DNA of 36,539 bases from positions 1-36,539 of the forward strand of contig CANQHU010000020.1 of NCBI GenBank assembly GCA_947623945.1, in the 5' to 3' direction. Of this stretch, positions 8,627-16,665 are shown one piece after another. The notes below the pieces were generated by a model, which was given only the letters and a program-made list of their open reading frames with translations, was not told where the DNA came from and did no database searches. Numbering within the stretch: position 1 is the stretch's first letter; each line of letters begins with the position of its first letter. Origin of the DNA: an uncultured Clostridia bacterium. Lineage in GTDB: Bacteria > Bacillota > Clostridia > TANB77 > CAG-508. Position numbers and translations under genes: made by a program.

Positions 8627-8713
8627 TTGCTCTATAAAAACTTTAAAGATTTAAAATTATCAAGTTTAGGTTTTGGAACAATGCGTTTGTCCAAGAAAGG
8701 AGTTATCCTATAA
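8627..8713 (+). pseudogene. N-terminal remnant of an aldo/keto reductase
   Basis: A TTG-initiated frame after AGGAGGGTTAAAG encodes only 28 residues (LLYKNFKDLKLSSLGFGTMRLS...). This is the first beta strand and turn of clostridial aldo/keto reductases, in which GFGTMRLP is the NADP-strand motif. The frame then ends, with its TAA overlapping the next ATG (TAATG). A deletion has removed the rest of the gene but kept the ribosome site, which may now serve translational coupling of the DUF362 gene. Confidence 0.65.
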
Positions 8714-9651
8714 TGAATAAAAAAGTAAGAAATGGAGTTATTATGGGAGTTTTAATTATTATATTATTAATTGTAGTAAGTGTTGTTGTAGTAAATTTAT
8801 TAGGAAAGAATAATAAAGATAATTTACAAGGATACGCTAATTCAAAAGTAAATGACACAATGATTGTAACAAATAATGAAAATAAATCAGAAAATAATAA
8901 TTCAGTAATGGATACTAATAATAGCAATACAGATGCATCCACAGTATATATGACAAAGAATATATCACCAGAGGGACTAATGAAAGTATATCAGCAATTA
9001 GGATTTGAACCAACTGGCAATGTAGCAGAAGAACATGGATTTACAGCTATAGCAGATGTAGATATTATGGATGAAGAAGGTAGTATGACAATACCTACAG
9101 TAAATGGAAAACATTTATCAGTTGATACAGTAGGTTCTCATTTTGCAAATTATGATTCGTTTATTGTATTATCTCATTTTAAAGGACACGCAATGGCAGG
9201 ATTTGGTGGTGCAATTAAAAATATTTCAATAGGAATTGCATCTAGTGAAGGAAAGGCTTGGATTCATTCAGGTGGAACAAGTAAAACTAACATTTGGGGA
9301 GGTAAGCAAGATGATTTCCTAGAATCTATGGGGGAAGCAGGCGGGGCTGTTGTAAATTCACTTGATGGAAAAATTGTATATGTAAATGTATTAAATCGTT
9401 TATCAGTAGATTGCGATTGTGATGGAAATCCAGCTGAGCCAGATATTCATGATATTGGAATACTAGCATCAACAGATCCAGTAGCAATAGATAAAGCATC
9501 AATCGATTTAGTATTTGATGCTGAAGGTAGCGAATCATTTAAGCAAAGAGTTAATTCAAGAAATGGATTACACACACTTGATTATGCAGAACAAATTGGA
9601 CTAGGAAATCAAAAGTATAGGTTGGTAAGTATAGATGATCCAAATAATTAA
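8713..9651 (+). CDS. Membrane-anchored DUF362 protein
   Basis: This 312-residue protein has an N-terminal membrane segment (GVIMGVLIIILLIVVSVVVVNLL), an Asn-rich linker and a DUF362 domain. Features include FIVLSHFKGHAMAGFGG, a NISIGIAS segment, VDCDCDGNPAEP and ILASTDPVAIDKA. DUF362 proteins often bind Fe-S clusters through the Cys-Asp-Cys region, but biochemical roles are poorly known. The segment TGNVAEEHGFTAIADVD appears to lack about 60-70 residues that relatives have between TGxVA and the VAEEHGFTAIADVD block. An in-frame internal deletion is therefore likely. It overlaps the downstream permease by 17 bases. Confidence 0.8.
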   Translation: MNKKVRNGVIMGVLIIILLIVVSVVVVNLLGKNNKDNLQGYANSKVNDTMIVTNNENKSENNNSVMDTNNSNTDASTVYMTKNISPEGLMKVYQQLGFEPTGNVAEEHGFTAIADVDIMDEEGSMTIPTVNGKHLSVDTVGSHFANYDSFIVLSHFKGHAMAGFGGAIKNISIGIASSEGKAWIHSGGTSKTNIWGGKQDDFLESMGEAGGAVVNSLDGKIVYVNVLNRLSVDCDCDGNPAEPDIHDIGILASTDPVAIDKASIDLVFDAEGSESFKQRVNSRNGLHTLDYAEQIGLGNQKYRLVSIDDPNN

Positions 9652-10552
9652 AAATCAATTAGTATATTTTTGGTATTATTTTGAGATACAATTTAAACAA
9701 ATATTTATATACTGGATTATTGGTATTGTTATAGGCTCTGTAATTTCAGTATTTTTAAAAGATAAAATACATAACTTATTTATGAAAATGAAAGACAAAA
9801 ATTTTGGAATTATAGGTATTTTTATTGCTAGTTTATTAGGAACGCTATCACCGCTTTGTATGTATGGAACAATACCAATAGCAGCATCTTTTTCAAAAGG
9901 TGGAATGAAAGATGATTGGCTTGCTGCATTTATGATGAGTTCAATATTATTAAATCCACAATTATTGATATATAGCGCAGCATTGGGAAATACTGCATTA
10001 CTAATAAGATTAAATGTATGTATTTTAGGTGGCTTTTTTGCAGGTTTGTTAGTAAGGATTTTTTATAATAAAAAAGAAAAGTCATTCTTTAATTTTGATA
10101 AATTTGAAGGAAAATCACATAACCATGATACAGATCCAAATATGTTTATGAGATTATTAAAAAATATAGGAAGAAATATAAAAGCTACAGGATTATACTT
10201 TTTACTTGGAATTGTAATTACAGTATTATTTCAAATGTATATACCACAAGAAGGATTTGCAAATTTATTTAGCAACAAAGGATTTGGAGTATTAATGGCA
10301 GCAACAATAGGCGTTCCTGTTTATGTGTGTGGAGGAGGAACAATACCACTTCTGCAAGAATGGCTACACTCTGGAATGAGTATGGGAGCAGGGACAGCAT
10401 TTATGATTACTGGACCTGGAACAAAAGTAACTAATTTAGGAGCATTAAAAATTGTATTAGGAATTAAGAACTTTATAATTTACCTATCTTATGTTATAGT
10501 TTTTGCTTGTATTTCAGGTTTGTTGATAGATTTTATTGGACTAACAGTATAA
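9635..10552 (+). CDS. Permease of the YraQ/ArsP (PF03773) family
   Basis: This 305-residue polytopic membrane protein has about eight hydrophobic segments. Two related halves carry the family motifs LGTLSPLCMYGTIPIAASFSKGG and GVPVYVCGGGTIPLLQEWL, each with a conserved Cys-Gly or Pro turn. YraQ-like permeases include the organoarsenical exporter ArsP, but the substrate here is not predictable. It is the last gene of the TetR-controlled cluster. No terminator with a clear T-run was seen after it. Confidence 0.85.
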   Translation: MIQIIKNQLVYFWYYFEIQFKQIFIYWIIGIVIGSVISVFLKDKIHNLFMKMKDKNFGIIGIFIASLLGTLSPLCMYGTIPIAASFSKGGMKDDWLAAFMMSSILLNPQLLIYSAALGNTALLIRLNVCILGGFFAGLLVRIFYNKKEKSFFNFDKFEGKSHNHDTDPNMFMRLLKNIGRNIKATGLYFLLGIVITVLFQMYIPQEGFANLFSNKGFGVLMAATIGVPVYVCGGGTIPLLQEWLHSGMSMGAGTAFMITGPGTKVTNLGALKIVLGIKNFIIYLSYVIVFACISGLLIDFIGLTV

Positions 10553-10570
10553 AGATTAAATTATTTAAAA

Positions 10571-10622
10571 ACTGCAAAAAATGTGTAAAAATTTAAGAAA
10601 ACACTGTAAAAAATGTGTAAAA
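10571..10622. repeat. Two near-identical 20-bp direct repeats, 32-bp period
   Basis: ACTGCAAAAAATGTGTAAAA (10571-10590) recurs with one mismatch (C to T) at 10603-10622. The repeats lie between the permease and peroxiredoxin genes, about 100 bases before the peroxiredoxin start, and could be a regulator site. Only two copies were seen. Confidence 0.6.
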
Positions 10623-10679
10623 TATAATTACAAGTAGAGCAATAAAACAAAAAAGAGGTTTCACTTATTTTAAACTTTT

Positions 10680-10703
10680 CTCATATTATACAAAAAATAT
10701 GAG
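10680..10703. promoter_or_regulatory. 8-bp inverted repeat touching the peroxiredoxin ribosome site
   Basis: CTCATATT (10680-10687) and AATATGAG (10696-10703) form a perfect stem with an 8-base loop. Its right arm runs into GAGGAG, the peroxiredoxin ribosome site. It could be a peroxide-regulator operator or an mRNA hairpin affecting initiation. It does not match the consensus PerR box. Confidence 0.5.
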
Positions 10704-10717
10704 AGGAGTTTATTTTT

Positions 10718-10978
10718 ATGGATTATGAATTATTAACAAATGGAAATGTTAAAATAGGACAAAAAGCGCCAGATTTTGAAGCTAATACTACTTTGGGTAG
10801 AATAAAATTACAAGATTATGAAGGCAAATGGCTTGTTTTGTTTTCGCATCCTGGAGATTTTACCCCCGTATGTACAACAGAAATGATTGCTTTTACTAAT
10901 GCACATACATATTTTAAAAAATTAAATACGGAATTATTAGGGTTAAGTGTAGATAGCAATTCTTCACATGAAGTGTAG
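10718..10978 (+). CDS. Peroxiredoxin, 5' part, interrupted by a mobile element
   Basis: The first 84 codons encode the N-terminal half of an AhpC/TSA peroxiredoxin of the 1-Cys Prx6-like group. [19 protein letters not shown] carries the peroxidatic Cys52 with its PxxxT/SxxC motif. Native coding continues to VDSNSSH; the last codons (EV and stop) come from the inserted element. The 3' part is at 16647-17094. Joining the two at the CA dinucleotide restores SSHLAWVYDIY and a 231-residue protein. As it stands the fragment lacks half of the thioredoxin fold and should be inactive. Confidence 0.88.
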   Translation: MDYELLTNGNVKIGQKAPDFEANTTLGRIKLQDYEGKWLVLFSHPGDFTPVCTTEMIAFTNAHTYFKKLNTELLGLSVDSNSSHEV

Positions 10979-10991
10979 TAAAAGTTACCAA
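10950..10991. other. attL of the peroxiredoxin element
   Basis: This is the junction of the host gene (left) and element (right). The half-site CTTCA-CA-TGAAG is palindromic around the CA at 10967-10968. Its element arm ends in GTTACCAA (10984-10991), 10 bases beyond TGAAG. Confidence 0.8.
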
Positions 10992-11165
10992 CAAATTTAG
11001 GACAAGCAATCACCTGTGATTTAATAAGATTTTGAGAATTATGCTACAATTCAAAATTAACAATATGTAAAAAATTGACAATTTTGTTGTAATTTAGATA
11101 TTTATAAAGTATAATGTATCTATCCTTTTCATAAAGGAAATCTTTAATGAAAGGGGTGATGCTAT

Positions 11166-11273
11166 ATGACCAATGCAGAACTAATCTTGAAGTTAGTTGA
11201 AATGCTTGTTGAATCTGAAAAGAAACAACAAACAATGAATGCTAATGAAAAGAATGGTCAGAGCAAAGATTAG
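11166..11273 (+). CDS. Small element-encoded protein (35 aa)
   Basis: ATG preceded by AAAGGGGTGATGCTAT begins a 35-residue acidic, helical peptide (MTNAELILKLVEMLVESEKK...). A terminator follows within 16 bases of its stop, so it appears to be a free-standing short transcript near attL. Its position suggests a regulatory or excision-related role, but no family is recognised. Confidence 0.55.
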   Translation: MTNAELILKLVEMLVESEKKQQTMNANEKNGQSKD

Positions 11274-11288
11274 TACATAACTAATCAT

Positions 11289-11327
11289 AAAGGGGTAGTA
11301 ACTTCCATTTGCTACTCCTTTATTTTT
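11289..11327 (+). terminator. Terminator after the 35-aa ORF
   Basis: AAAGGGGTAGTA (from 11289) pairs with TGCTACTCCTTT (ending 11321) around a short loop, followed by a T-rich run. Confidence 0.75.
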
Positions 11328-11337
11328 TTACAAAACA

Positions 11338-11393
11338 AAAGAGATGCCTTCTTCCATTGCATCTCTTTCTAACTATATGACTTCTGCAGAACT
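11338..11393 (-). other. Hairpin plus truncated copy of the 35-aa ORF start
   Basis: AAAGAGATGC (11338-11347) and GCATCTCTTT (11359-11368) form a perfect 10-bp stem, with T's on the minus-strand side (terminator-like for that strand). Immediately after it on the plus strand, TATATGAC-N4-GCAGAACT repeats the start of the 35-residue ORF (11164-11181), but its frame stops after MTSAEL. This looks like a partial duplication. The 11394-11606 stretch holds no other gene that I can see. Confidence 0.5.
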
Positions 11394-11606
11394 TTAGTCA
11401 CTTTTTAAGCTACCTATATTGTACTACGAAAAAATAGAATTGTCAAATAATAATCAAAAATTTTTTAAATCACAAATTTAGTATATTTTCAATATATTAA
11501 AGTCATAATTATGCTTTTAAAAATATTGAAATACTTTTTATTTTATGGTATAAAATATTTAGGAAAATTCTATAAAATAACAAAAGCAAATATTGGAGGA
11601 ATACGA

Positions 11607-12065
11607 ATGTTAATGGATAATATGTTAGCTTATGCAGAAGTTGATGAGATATTAAAATTATTAGAAACAGAATATAGAGAGCGAGTACCAGAAAAAGTAA
11701 GAAACTTTTTTAAAGAAGAAAGAATGCCCAATTATAATCCTAAAATAGAAGTTGGTAAACCATTAACTAATCAAAATTTAAAAAGAGAAACAATGGTACT
11801 ATTAGCAATATTGAATATAAATTATTGGTGCGATAGTGAAGAAGAAAAACAAAGTTTCATAAATGAACTAGCTGAAAACGAAAAAGAAAAGGAAGAACTT
11901 GAAAAAAGATATAGTCCAGATAATTTATTCCAAAACAAGAAGAATGATAATAAAGAAAGAATAGAAAAAGAGAATGAAGAAAATTTATCACTTGTTGAAT
12001 ATAAAAAACAAAATATATTTAAAAGAATTTTAGAAAGAATTACAGGTTTTTTCAAAAGAAAATAG
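11607..12065 (+). CDS. Element protein of unknown function (152 aa)
   Basis: The start is set by GGAGGA seven bases before the ATG; an upstream in-frame ATG at 11511 lacks a ribosome site. The N-terminal two thirds form a compact helical region (EVDEILKLLETEYRERVPEKVRNFF, then LKRETMVLLAILNINYWC). A highly charged coiled-coil-like segment and a basic tail (IFKRILERITGFFKRK) follow. No signal peptide or enzyme motif is visible. It lies nine bases before the HELLH gene, so the two form an operon and may act together. Confidence 0.7.
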   Translation: MLMDNMLAYAEVDEILKLLETEYRERVPEKVRNFFKEERMPNYNPKIEVGKPLTNQNLKRETMVLLAILNINYWCDSEEEKQSFINELAENEKEKEELEKRYSPDNLFQNKKNDNKERIEKENEENLSLVEYKKQNIFKRILERITGFFKRK

Positions 12066-12074
12066 AGGTAGAAT

Positions 12075-14339
12075 ATGGAAAATTATAGAAAAGAAATGGA
12101 CAAAAAGATATTAGAGCAATTAAAAGATAAAATTCAAATTTATCTAAAAAGTAAAGGTTTAAAAACAGCAGACTTTATAAGAGAAAATATGGATAAAGTA
12201 GCAGGTTTGTATGTAGAAAATTCAATAGAAAACGGAAAATCAGCAAGAATGGAAAGTCGAGGAGAGAAAGCTAATAGACCTAGTGAAATAATGATTGATA
12301 AAGGCTTTGCTATATTAGATGAGAATGATAATCCAATAGGTATTGATAATAGTGTAAAAAAACTAATAATGACACAACTAACACACGAATTATTGCATTC
12401 TGGATCAAGATTTAAAGATAATGAAAATGATGAAAAAGAACATACTGGAATTATGGGAAAAACAGACCAAAATAGAGGATTAAATGAAGGTATGACTCAA
12501 ATGTTTACAGAAAAAATTTGGGGATATACAGTTAGTCCTAATGCTGATAGTAAATATAAAGATTATAAAAAAATAGCAAAGATTTTAGATGCTACATTTG
12601 GAGAAAATGTAAGTTTAGATGCTTATTTTAACCATTCTACTGCTTTACAAGAAACGTGTAACGGATTATCACAAGACAATAAATTTTATAGTGATATAAA
12701 TAAATATCTAACTTCTACATATTATATGAATCCAAGTAAGGCATTAAAAAAAGGAAATAGAGATACATATTATAGTAGCATAATGAAACCTATTAGAGAA
12801 AAAATGGTAAATTTATTATATGAAAAAGTATGTACTCAAATAATTATTCCAAAGTTAAAAACATTACCAAAAGAAGAACAAGAAACTTATTTATATGATA
12901 TACTAAATTCAGTAAAAGATGAGCCTAATGTTTTAAAGACATTATCTAATGCAATAGTAAAATATGCAAATATGAGTGATAAAAAACTTCAAGAGGCAAT
13001 AAATGGAATAGATAAGGATTTAAAACGAACAGAGCAAGAAAAACAGTTTGTATTAGATGTATATAATGAAAAAAATTGTAGTGAATTAGTTATTATTTCA
13101 GATGATGGGAAAACTATAAAATCTTCTGATGACCCAAGTTTTGTTATTGAAAATGAAAGTTTAAAAGAAAAAATATTATCACAAATTTATTTCCAAGAAA
13201 AAGGAATCTCAAAAGATGATTTTGGAAACAATGTTAAGAATATATGTGAGAATTTACAACAAGATAATGATTTGAGTTTTGATAAAAAAGAACAGACAGC
13301 ATTAGATAGAAAAAAAGTATTTTCTGCAATGAAAGTTACAGCAAGAGAAAATGGATATATGATTTTAAATTCGCTAGAAGAATGCGAAAGTGGAAATAAT
13401 ATTCCGTTAAATGCAGTAGAATTAAGAAAAGGAGAAAATATCAAATTTCAAGATTTGAAAAGCATTTATCAAAAATTCCAGGTTGACTATAAAGATGATT
13501 GGACACAATTATATGTTAAAGATAGAAAAACAGGAAAAGAAATTACAGATCCACGAGTTGTGAGTATGGCAAAATTTGCATCAATTTGGTCTGTGGCTGC
13601 AGGTTCGAAATGGATGTCTGGTGAAGAAATACCAGGAATAACTTATGCGTTTAATGAGTCAAGTGAAAGAATATATAATAAACTTGGAGAACTAGTTGGT
13701 AAAGGGATAGCAGAAAATGGAACGATAGATACACAAGCTATATATGATGAAATATCTAAAGACGGATATAAACATTCAGAAGAAATGATAAGAACTCTTT
13801 TAATAAATCAAGGAAATATGAGTATAGTGTATGACTTTTTTAAAATGCAAAATGATGAAGCAAAAATGGAAACTCGATTAGCAAAATCGTCAAATGAATT
13901 TATATTTGGACTTACAGGAGAGCGCATAGCGAAAAGCGAAGTTGAAACTATTATGCAATCTATACCTGATTTTGATACAAAAGATACAAGAGAACAAGCA
14001 AAAGCACAAACAGACTGGAAAGTGGTAACATTGCCGAATGGAATAACAATACAAGTACCAAATAAGCAAAAAGAAGGAGAACAGTTAATAAGCATTGGAG
14101 AAGTAAAAAAAGGAATACTAGATAGTAAAATTGCAACAAGAGAAGGACAAACACAGCAGGCAGACATACAAAAAAGACAAAAGGCAAAAGCACTATGGAA
14201 TAGAAGTAAACAAGAGGGATTATCACAAGAAGAACAGAGATTATTGGAAGAAAACGAAAGGCAAGTACATCAAGCAAAAATAGATTATCAAAATATGCAA
14301 AATAATAAACGAAAAAAAGGTAATGGAATTGAAATTTAA
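12075..14339 (+). CDS. Large element protein with HELLH metallopeptidase-like motif (754 aa)
   Basis: The N-terminal region has a zinc-protease signature: QLTHELLHSG with HELLH at residues 104-108, and NEGMTQ with E138 thirty residues later, as in gluzincin-type HExxH...E sites. The rest is mostly charged helices. A Lys/Gln-rich tail (about residues 690-754) looks coiled. No signal peptide is present, so it would act in the cytoplasm. It could be a small-gluzincin-domain protease that cleaves a host or element regulator; that is inference. No in-frame CGG occurs in its 754 codons. Confidence 0.75.
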   Translation: MENYRKEMDKKILEQLKDKIQIYLKSKGLKTADFIRENMDKVAGLYVENSIENGKSARMESRGEKANRPSEIMIDKGFAILDENDNPIGIDNSVKKLIMTQLTHELLHSGSRFKDNENDEKEHTGIMGKTDQNRGLNEGMTQMFTEKIWGYTVSPNADSKYKDYKKIAKILDATFGENVSLDAYFNHSTALQETCNGLSQDNKFYSDINKYLTSTYYMNPSKALKKGNRDTYYSSIMKPIREKMVNLLYEKVCTQIIIPKLKTLPKEEQETYLYDILNSVKDEPNVLKTLSNAIVKYANMSDKKLQEAINGIDKDLKRTEQEKQFVLDVYNEKNCSELVIISDDGKTIKSSDDPSFVIENESLKEKILSQIYFQEKGISKDDFGNNVKNICENLQQDNDLSFDKKEQTALDRKKVFSAMKVTARENGYMILNSLEECESGNNIPLNAVELRKGENIKFQDLKSIYQKFQVDYKDDWTQLYVKDRKTGKEITDPRVVSMAKFASIWSVAAGSKWMSGEEIPGITYAFNESSERIYNKLGELVGKGIAENGTIDTQAIYDEISKDGYKHSEEMIRTLLINQGNMSIVYDFFKMQNDEAKMETRLAKSSNEFIFGLTGERIAKSEVETIMQSIPDFDTKDTREQAKAQTDWKVVTLPNGITIQVPNKQKEGEQLISIGEVKKGILDSKIATREGQTQQADIQKRQKAKALWNRSKQEGLSQEEQRLLEENERQVHQAKIDYQNMQNNKRKKGNGIEI

Positions 14340-14413
14340 TTTGCTATTATAGCCATTGCTGACTATTTTGATAATTCTTTGTATAAATTTATCTCTCGGA
14401 GAGCAAAAAAGGT

Positions 14414-14513
14414 TTTAGGATATTTATATCCTAAACAGCAAAAAGGGTGTCAAAACACCACGCTGGCGAATATTGGGCATTAAAAAGTGCCACACTATTC
14501 GTCTTCTTTTTTT
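14414..14513 (+). ncRNA. Compact multi-stem RNA structure ending in a T-run
   Basis: Four stems can be drawn in 90 bases. TTTAGGATA/TATCCTAAA is at 14414-14435. An outer CAGC (14436-14439)/GCTG (14462-14465) encloses GGTGT/ACACC (14446-14459). CGAATA (14467-14472)/TATTCG (14496-14501) encloses GGCA/TGCC. A T-rich tract follows. This could be an elaborate terminator of the HELLH gene or a separate structured RNA. The rest of 14340-14644 shows no gene. Confidence 0.5.
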
Positions 14514-14644
14514 ATACCCTTTTTTCTTTATTTGTACCCATTTTAATTAAAGTAAAAAAATCTGTGTTATTTTATTAATAATTTAAGAATAAAATAGTTA
14601 TTTTTCTAATTAAATTTTAATAAAATTTACGAAGGTGAGTAAAT

Positions 14645-14788
14645 GTGAATAAAAATAACATAGATAAAAAAGGGCAAACTTTTTGTATATTTAATAATGA
14701 TAAAAAAGATATAAATATGCAAATAGAAAAAAGTTTTATTGCATATCTAAAAGATTTGGTTAAAGATAATAAGAAAATTGGGCGTTAA
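14645..14788 (+). CDS. Small element-encoded protein (47 aa)
   Basis: A GTG start after AAGGTGAGTAAAT opens a 47-residue frame (VNKNNIDKKGQTFC...QIEKSFIAYLKDLVKDNKKIGR). A short helix-forming protein just before a recombinase is common in such elements. No family is recognised. Its end overlaps the following hairpin. Confidence 0.5.
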   Translation: MNKNNIDKKGQTFCIFNNDKKDINMQIEKSFIAYLKDLVKDNKKIGR

Positions 14789-14843
14789 CGAAATCGAAGA
14801 TTTCGACGCCTACATGTGCAAAATTGCTTCGCAATTATTGCAC
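14781..14843. other. Two tandem hairpins upstream of the recombinase
   Basis: The first runs GGCGT-taac-GAAATC-gaa-GATTTC-g-ACGCC (14781-14810). The second has GTGCAA-AATTGC, loop TTC, GCAATT-a-TTGCAC (14816-14843). Both lack a T-run, so they are not plain terminators. They may be binding sites or attenuators for the recombinase gene. The 14844-14931 stretch holds nothing else recognised. Confidence 0.55.
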
Positions 14844-14931
14844 GTATCAAGGTAAATTAACCTTTTTGTATACGGAAAAATCTTAAATCTGGTCAAGATA
14901 AAAGCTGATTTTTCCTATACAATAAAAAAGA

Positions 14932-14985
14932 TTGCTGATTTAAATAAATAACGTTATAATTATTCTAGCAGGTGATTGCTAGAAT
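14932..14985 (+). promoter_or_regulatory. Recombinase promoter with overlapping operator-like inverted repeat
   Basis: TTGCTG (14932-14937), a 17-base spacer and TATAAT (14955-14960) resemble a sigma-A promoter. A perfect 9-bp inverted repeat, ATTCTAGCA-ggtgat-TGCTAGAAT (14962-14985), covers the expected transcription start and ends just before the ribosome site. A repressor bound there would silence the recombinase. Confidence 0.7.
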
Positions 14986-14998
14986 ATAGGAGGTGCAA

Positions 14999-16612
14999 AT
15001 GGATTTTAGCAATCAAATTGTAAGTAATAGAATATTTAAAGTAGGAATATATATACGTTTATCTCGTGAAGATGGAGACAAATTAGAAAGTGATAGCATT
15101 TCTAATCAAAGAGATATTCTGCAAAGATATATAAAAGAAAATCAACTTGTTTTAATAGATGAATACAAAGATGACGGAATATCTGGCACAACATTTGATA
15201 GACCTAATTTTAATAGAATGATAGATGATATTGAAAATAAAAGAATCAATATGGTAATTACAAAAGATTTGTCAAGACTTGGAAGAGACTATATAAAAAC
15301 AGGTTATTACATAGAAAACTATTTTCCAGAAAAAAGTGTTAGATATGTTTCCATATTAGACGGAATAGACACATTTTTAGAAAGTGACAATAATGACATA
15401 ACACCTTTTAAAGCTATTATAAATGATATGTATGCAAAAGATATTTCTAAAAAGATAAAAGGAGTATTAAGAGAAAAAGAATTAAAAGGAGAATATTTAG
15501 GAAGTATTGCTCCATATGGATATAAAAAAAGTACTACTCAAAAAAATAGATTAGAAATCGATAAAAATGTATCTTATATTGTAGAAAAAATATTTGAACT
15601 ATATTTACAAGGAAATGGACTGCAGAAAATATCAAATATTTTAGATAAAGAAGGAATTTATCCTCCAAGTAAATACTTAAATTTAAAACATCAAAGGACA
15701 ACTTGGAATCCTAAATCTATAAGAGCAATGCTTGTAAATGAAGTGTATATTGGAAATACTGTACAAAATAAATGTGTTTCAGTTTCATATAAAGTAAAAA
15801 AGCGAAAACCTAAAAATGAAAGTGAATATATAAGAGTAGAAAATACACATGAAGCAATTATTTCAAAAGATAGTTTTATTAAAGCACAAGAAATTTTGAA
15901 AAGTAAAAAAAGTTTATCGACTCCTAAACATAATGAGTTATTAAAAGGATTGATATTCTGTCATAATTGTGGTAGACAACTTAGAATTTGTTATCGAGGT
16001 AAAACAAAAAAGATTGGCTATATAGATTGCAGTTTAGCAAGAAATAAGGATAGAAAATGTAAAACTTGTAATTATAATTATAATAAATTTGAGAATAAAG
16101 TGCTTGATAATATAAGAGATATAGTTAATACTTTCTGTGATAAAAATGCTTTAAAATTGATATATGAAAAAAATAAAGATAGCTATAATCAGCTTATAAA
16201 AAAAGAAGAACAAAAATTATTAACTATAAAAAACAAAATACAAGATATATCCAAAAAACTAGATAAAATCTATATGGATAATTTAAATGGAATTATAACA
16301 GAAAATGACTATTTTAGATATTCAAGAGATTTTATAGAACAGCGAGAAAAACTTGAAAATAACTGCAAAGACATACAAGATAAAATAAAAATATTACAAA
16401 ATAAAATTCAAATAAATCAAGATAAAGAAAAAACTAATCAAGTCATTGAAGAATTTTTAAAATTTAAAAATCCAAGTAAAAAAGTATTATTTGAATTAAT
16501 AGATAAAATAGAATTAGATGAGTTTAAAAACATATACATATACTTTAATTTTTCAGAATTAAACATTGTGAAAGAAGGGTTAAGTAATATGAATTTCACC
16601 CAAAGTGTATAG
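14999..16612 (+). CDS. Large serine recombinase (integrase/excisionase) of the peroxiredoxin element
   Basis: This 537-residue recombinase has an N-terminal resolvase domain (YIRLSRED, catalytic S22; DLSRLGRDYIKTGYY with the active-site Arg) and a recombinase domain. A zinc ribbon (CHNCGRQLRICY...CSLARNKDRKCKTC) and a long coiled-coil precede the C-terminus. It should catalyse attP x attB integration and, with a directionality factor, excision. ATG 14999 sits after TAGGAGGTGCAA; a GTG at 14993 overlaps the ribosome site and is less likely. It ends 11 bases before the attR arm, the usual position for an element integrase. Confidence 0.92.
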   Translation: MDFSNQIVSNRIFKVGIYIRLSREDGDKLESDSISNQRDILQRYIKENQLVLIDEYKDDGISGTTFDRPNFNRMIDDIENKRINMVITKDLSRLGRDYIKTGYYIENYFPEKSVRYVSILDGIDTFLESDNNDITPFKAIINDMYAKDISKKIKGVLREKELKGEYLGSIAPYGYKKSTTQKNRLEIDKNVSYIVEKIFELYLQGNGLQKISNILDKEGIYPPSKYLNLKHQRTTWNPKSIRAMLVNEVYIGNTVQNKCVSVSYKVKKRKPKNESEYIRVENTHEAIISKDSFIKAQEILKSKKSLSTPKHNELLKGLIFCHNCGRQLRICYRGKTKKIGYIDCSLARNKDRKCKTCNYNYNKFENKVLDNIRDIVNTFCDKNALKLIYEKNKDSYNQLIKKEEQKLLTIKNKIQDISKKLDKIYMDNLNGIITENDYFRYSRDFIEQREKLENNCKDIQDKIKILQNKIQINQDKEKTNQVIEEFLKFKNPSKKVLFELIDKIELDEFKNIYIYFNFSELNIVKEGLSNMNFTQSV

Positions 16613-16623
16613 TTAAAATTATA

Positions 16624-16665
16624 TTGGTAACATTAGCAACGCTTCACATTTAGCATGGGTATACG
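16624..16665. other. attR of the peroxiredoxin element
   Basis: The element arm TTGGTAAC (16624-16631) lies 10 bases before CTTCA (16642-16646), with the crossover CA at 16647-16648. Peroxiredoxin coding (TTAGCATGG) resumes at 16650. The arm is the exact inverted counterpart of the attL arm at the same distance from the dinucleotide. Confidence 0.8.

Larger units (their letters stand above)
10967..16646 (+). mobile_element. 5,680-bp serine-recombinase element inserted in the peroxiredoxin gene
   Basis: The two halves of one peroxiredoxin gene flank this segment, and CTTCACAT occurs at both junctions (10962-10969 and 16642-16649). The repeat distance is 5,680 bp. Inside are a 35-residue ORF, a 152-residue protein, a HELLH protein, a structured 3' region, a 47-residue ORF and a large serine recombinase adjacent to the right junction. 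The cargo has no capsid, conjugation or replication genes that I recognise, so it is a small integrative or regulatory element rather than a phage. Excision would restore the host gene exactly. Confidence 0.88.

Noticed and set aside
10571-10622. CRISPR array
   Set aside because: Only two repeats with a 12-base gap; no array and no cas genes.
13808-14277. Long minus-strand frames opposite the HELLH gene
   Set aside because: They are shadows of the coding strand with hydrophobic, Leu/Phe/Cys-biased translations and no ribosome sites.
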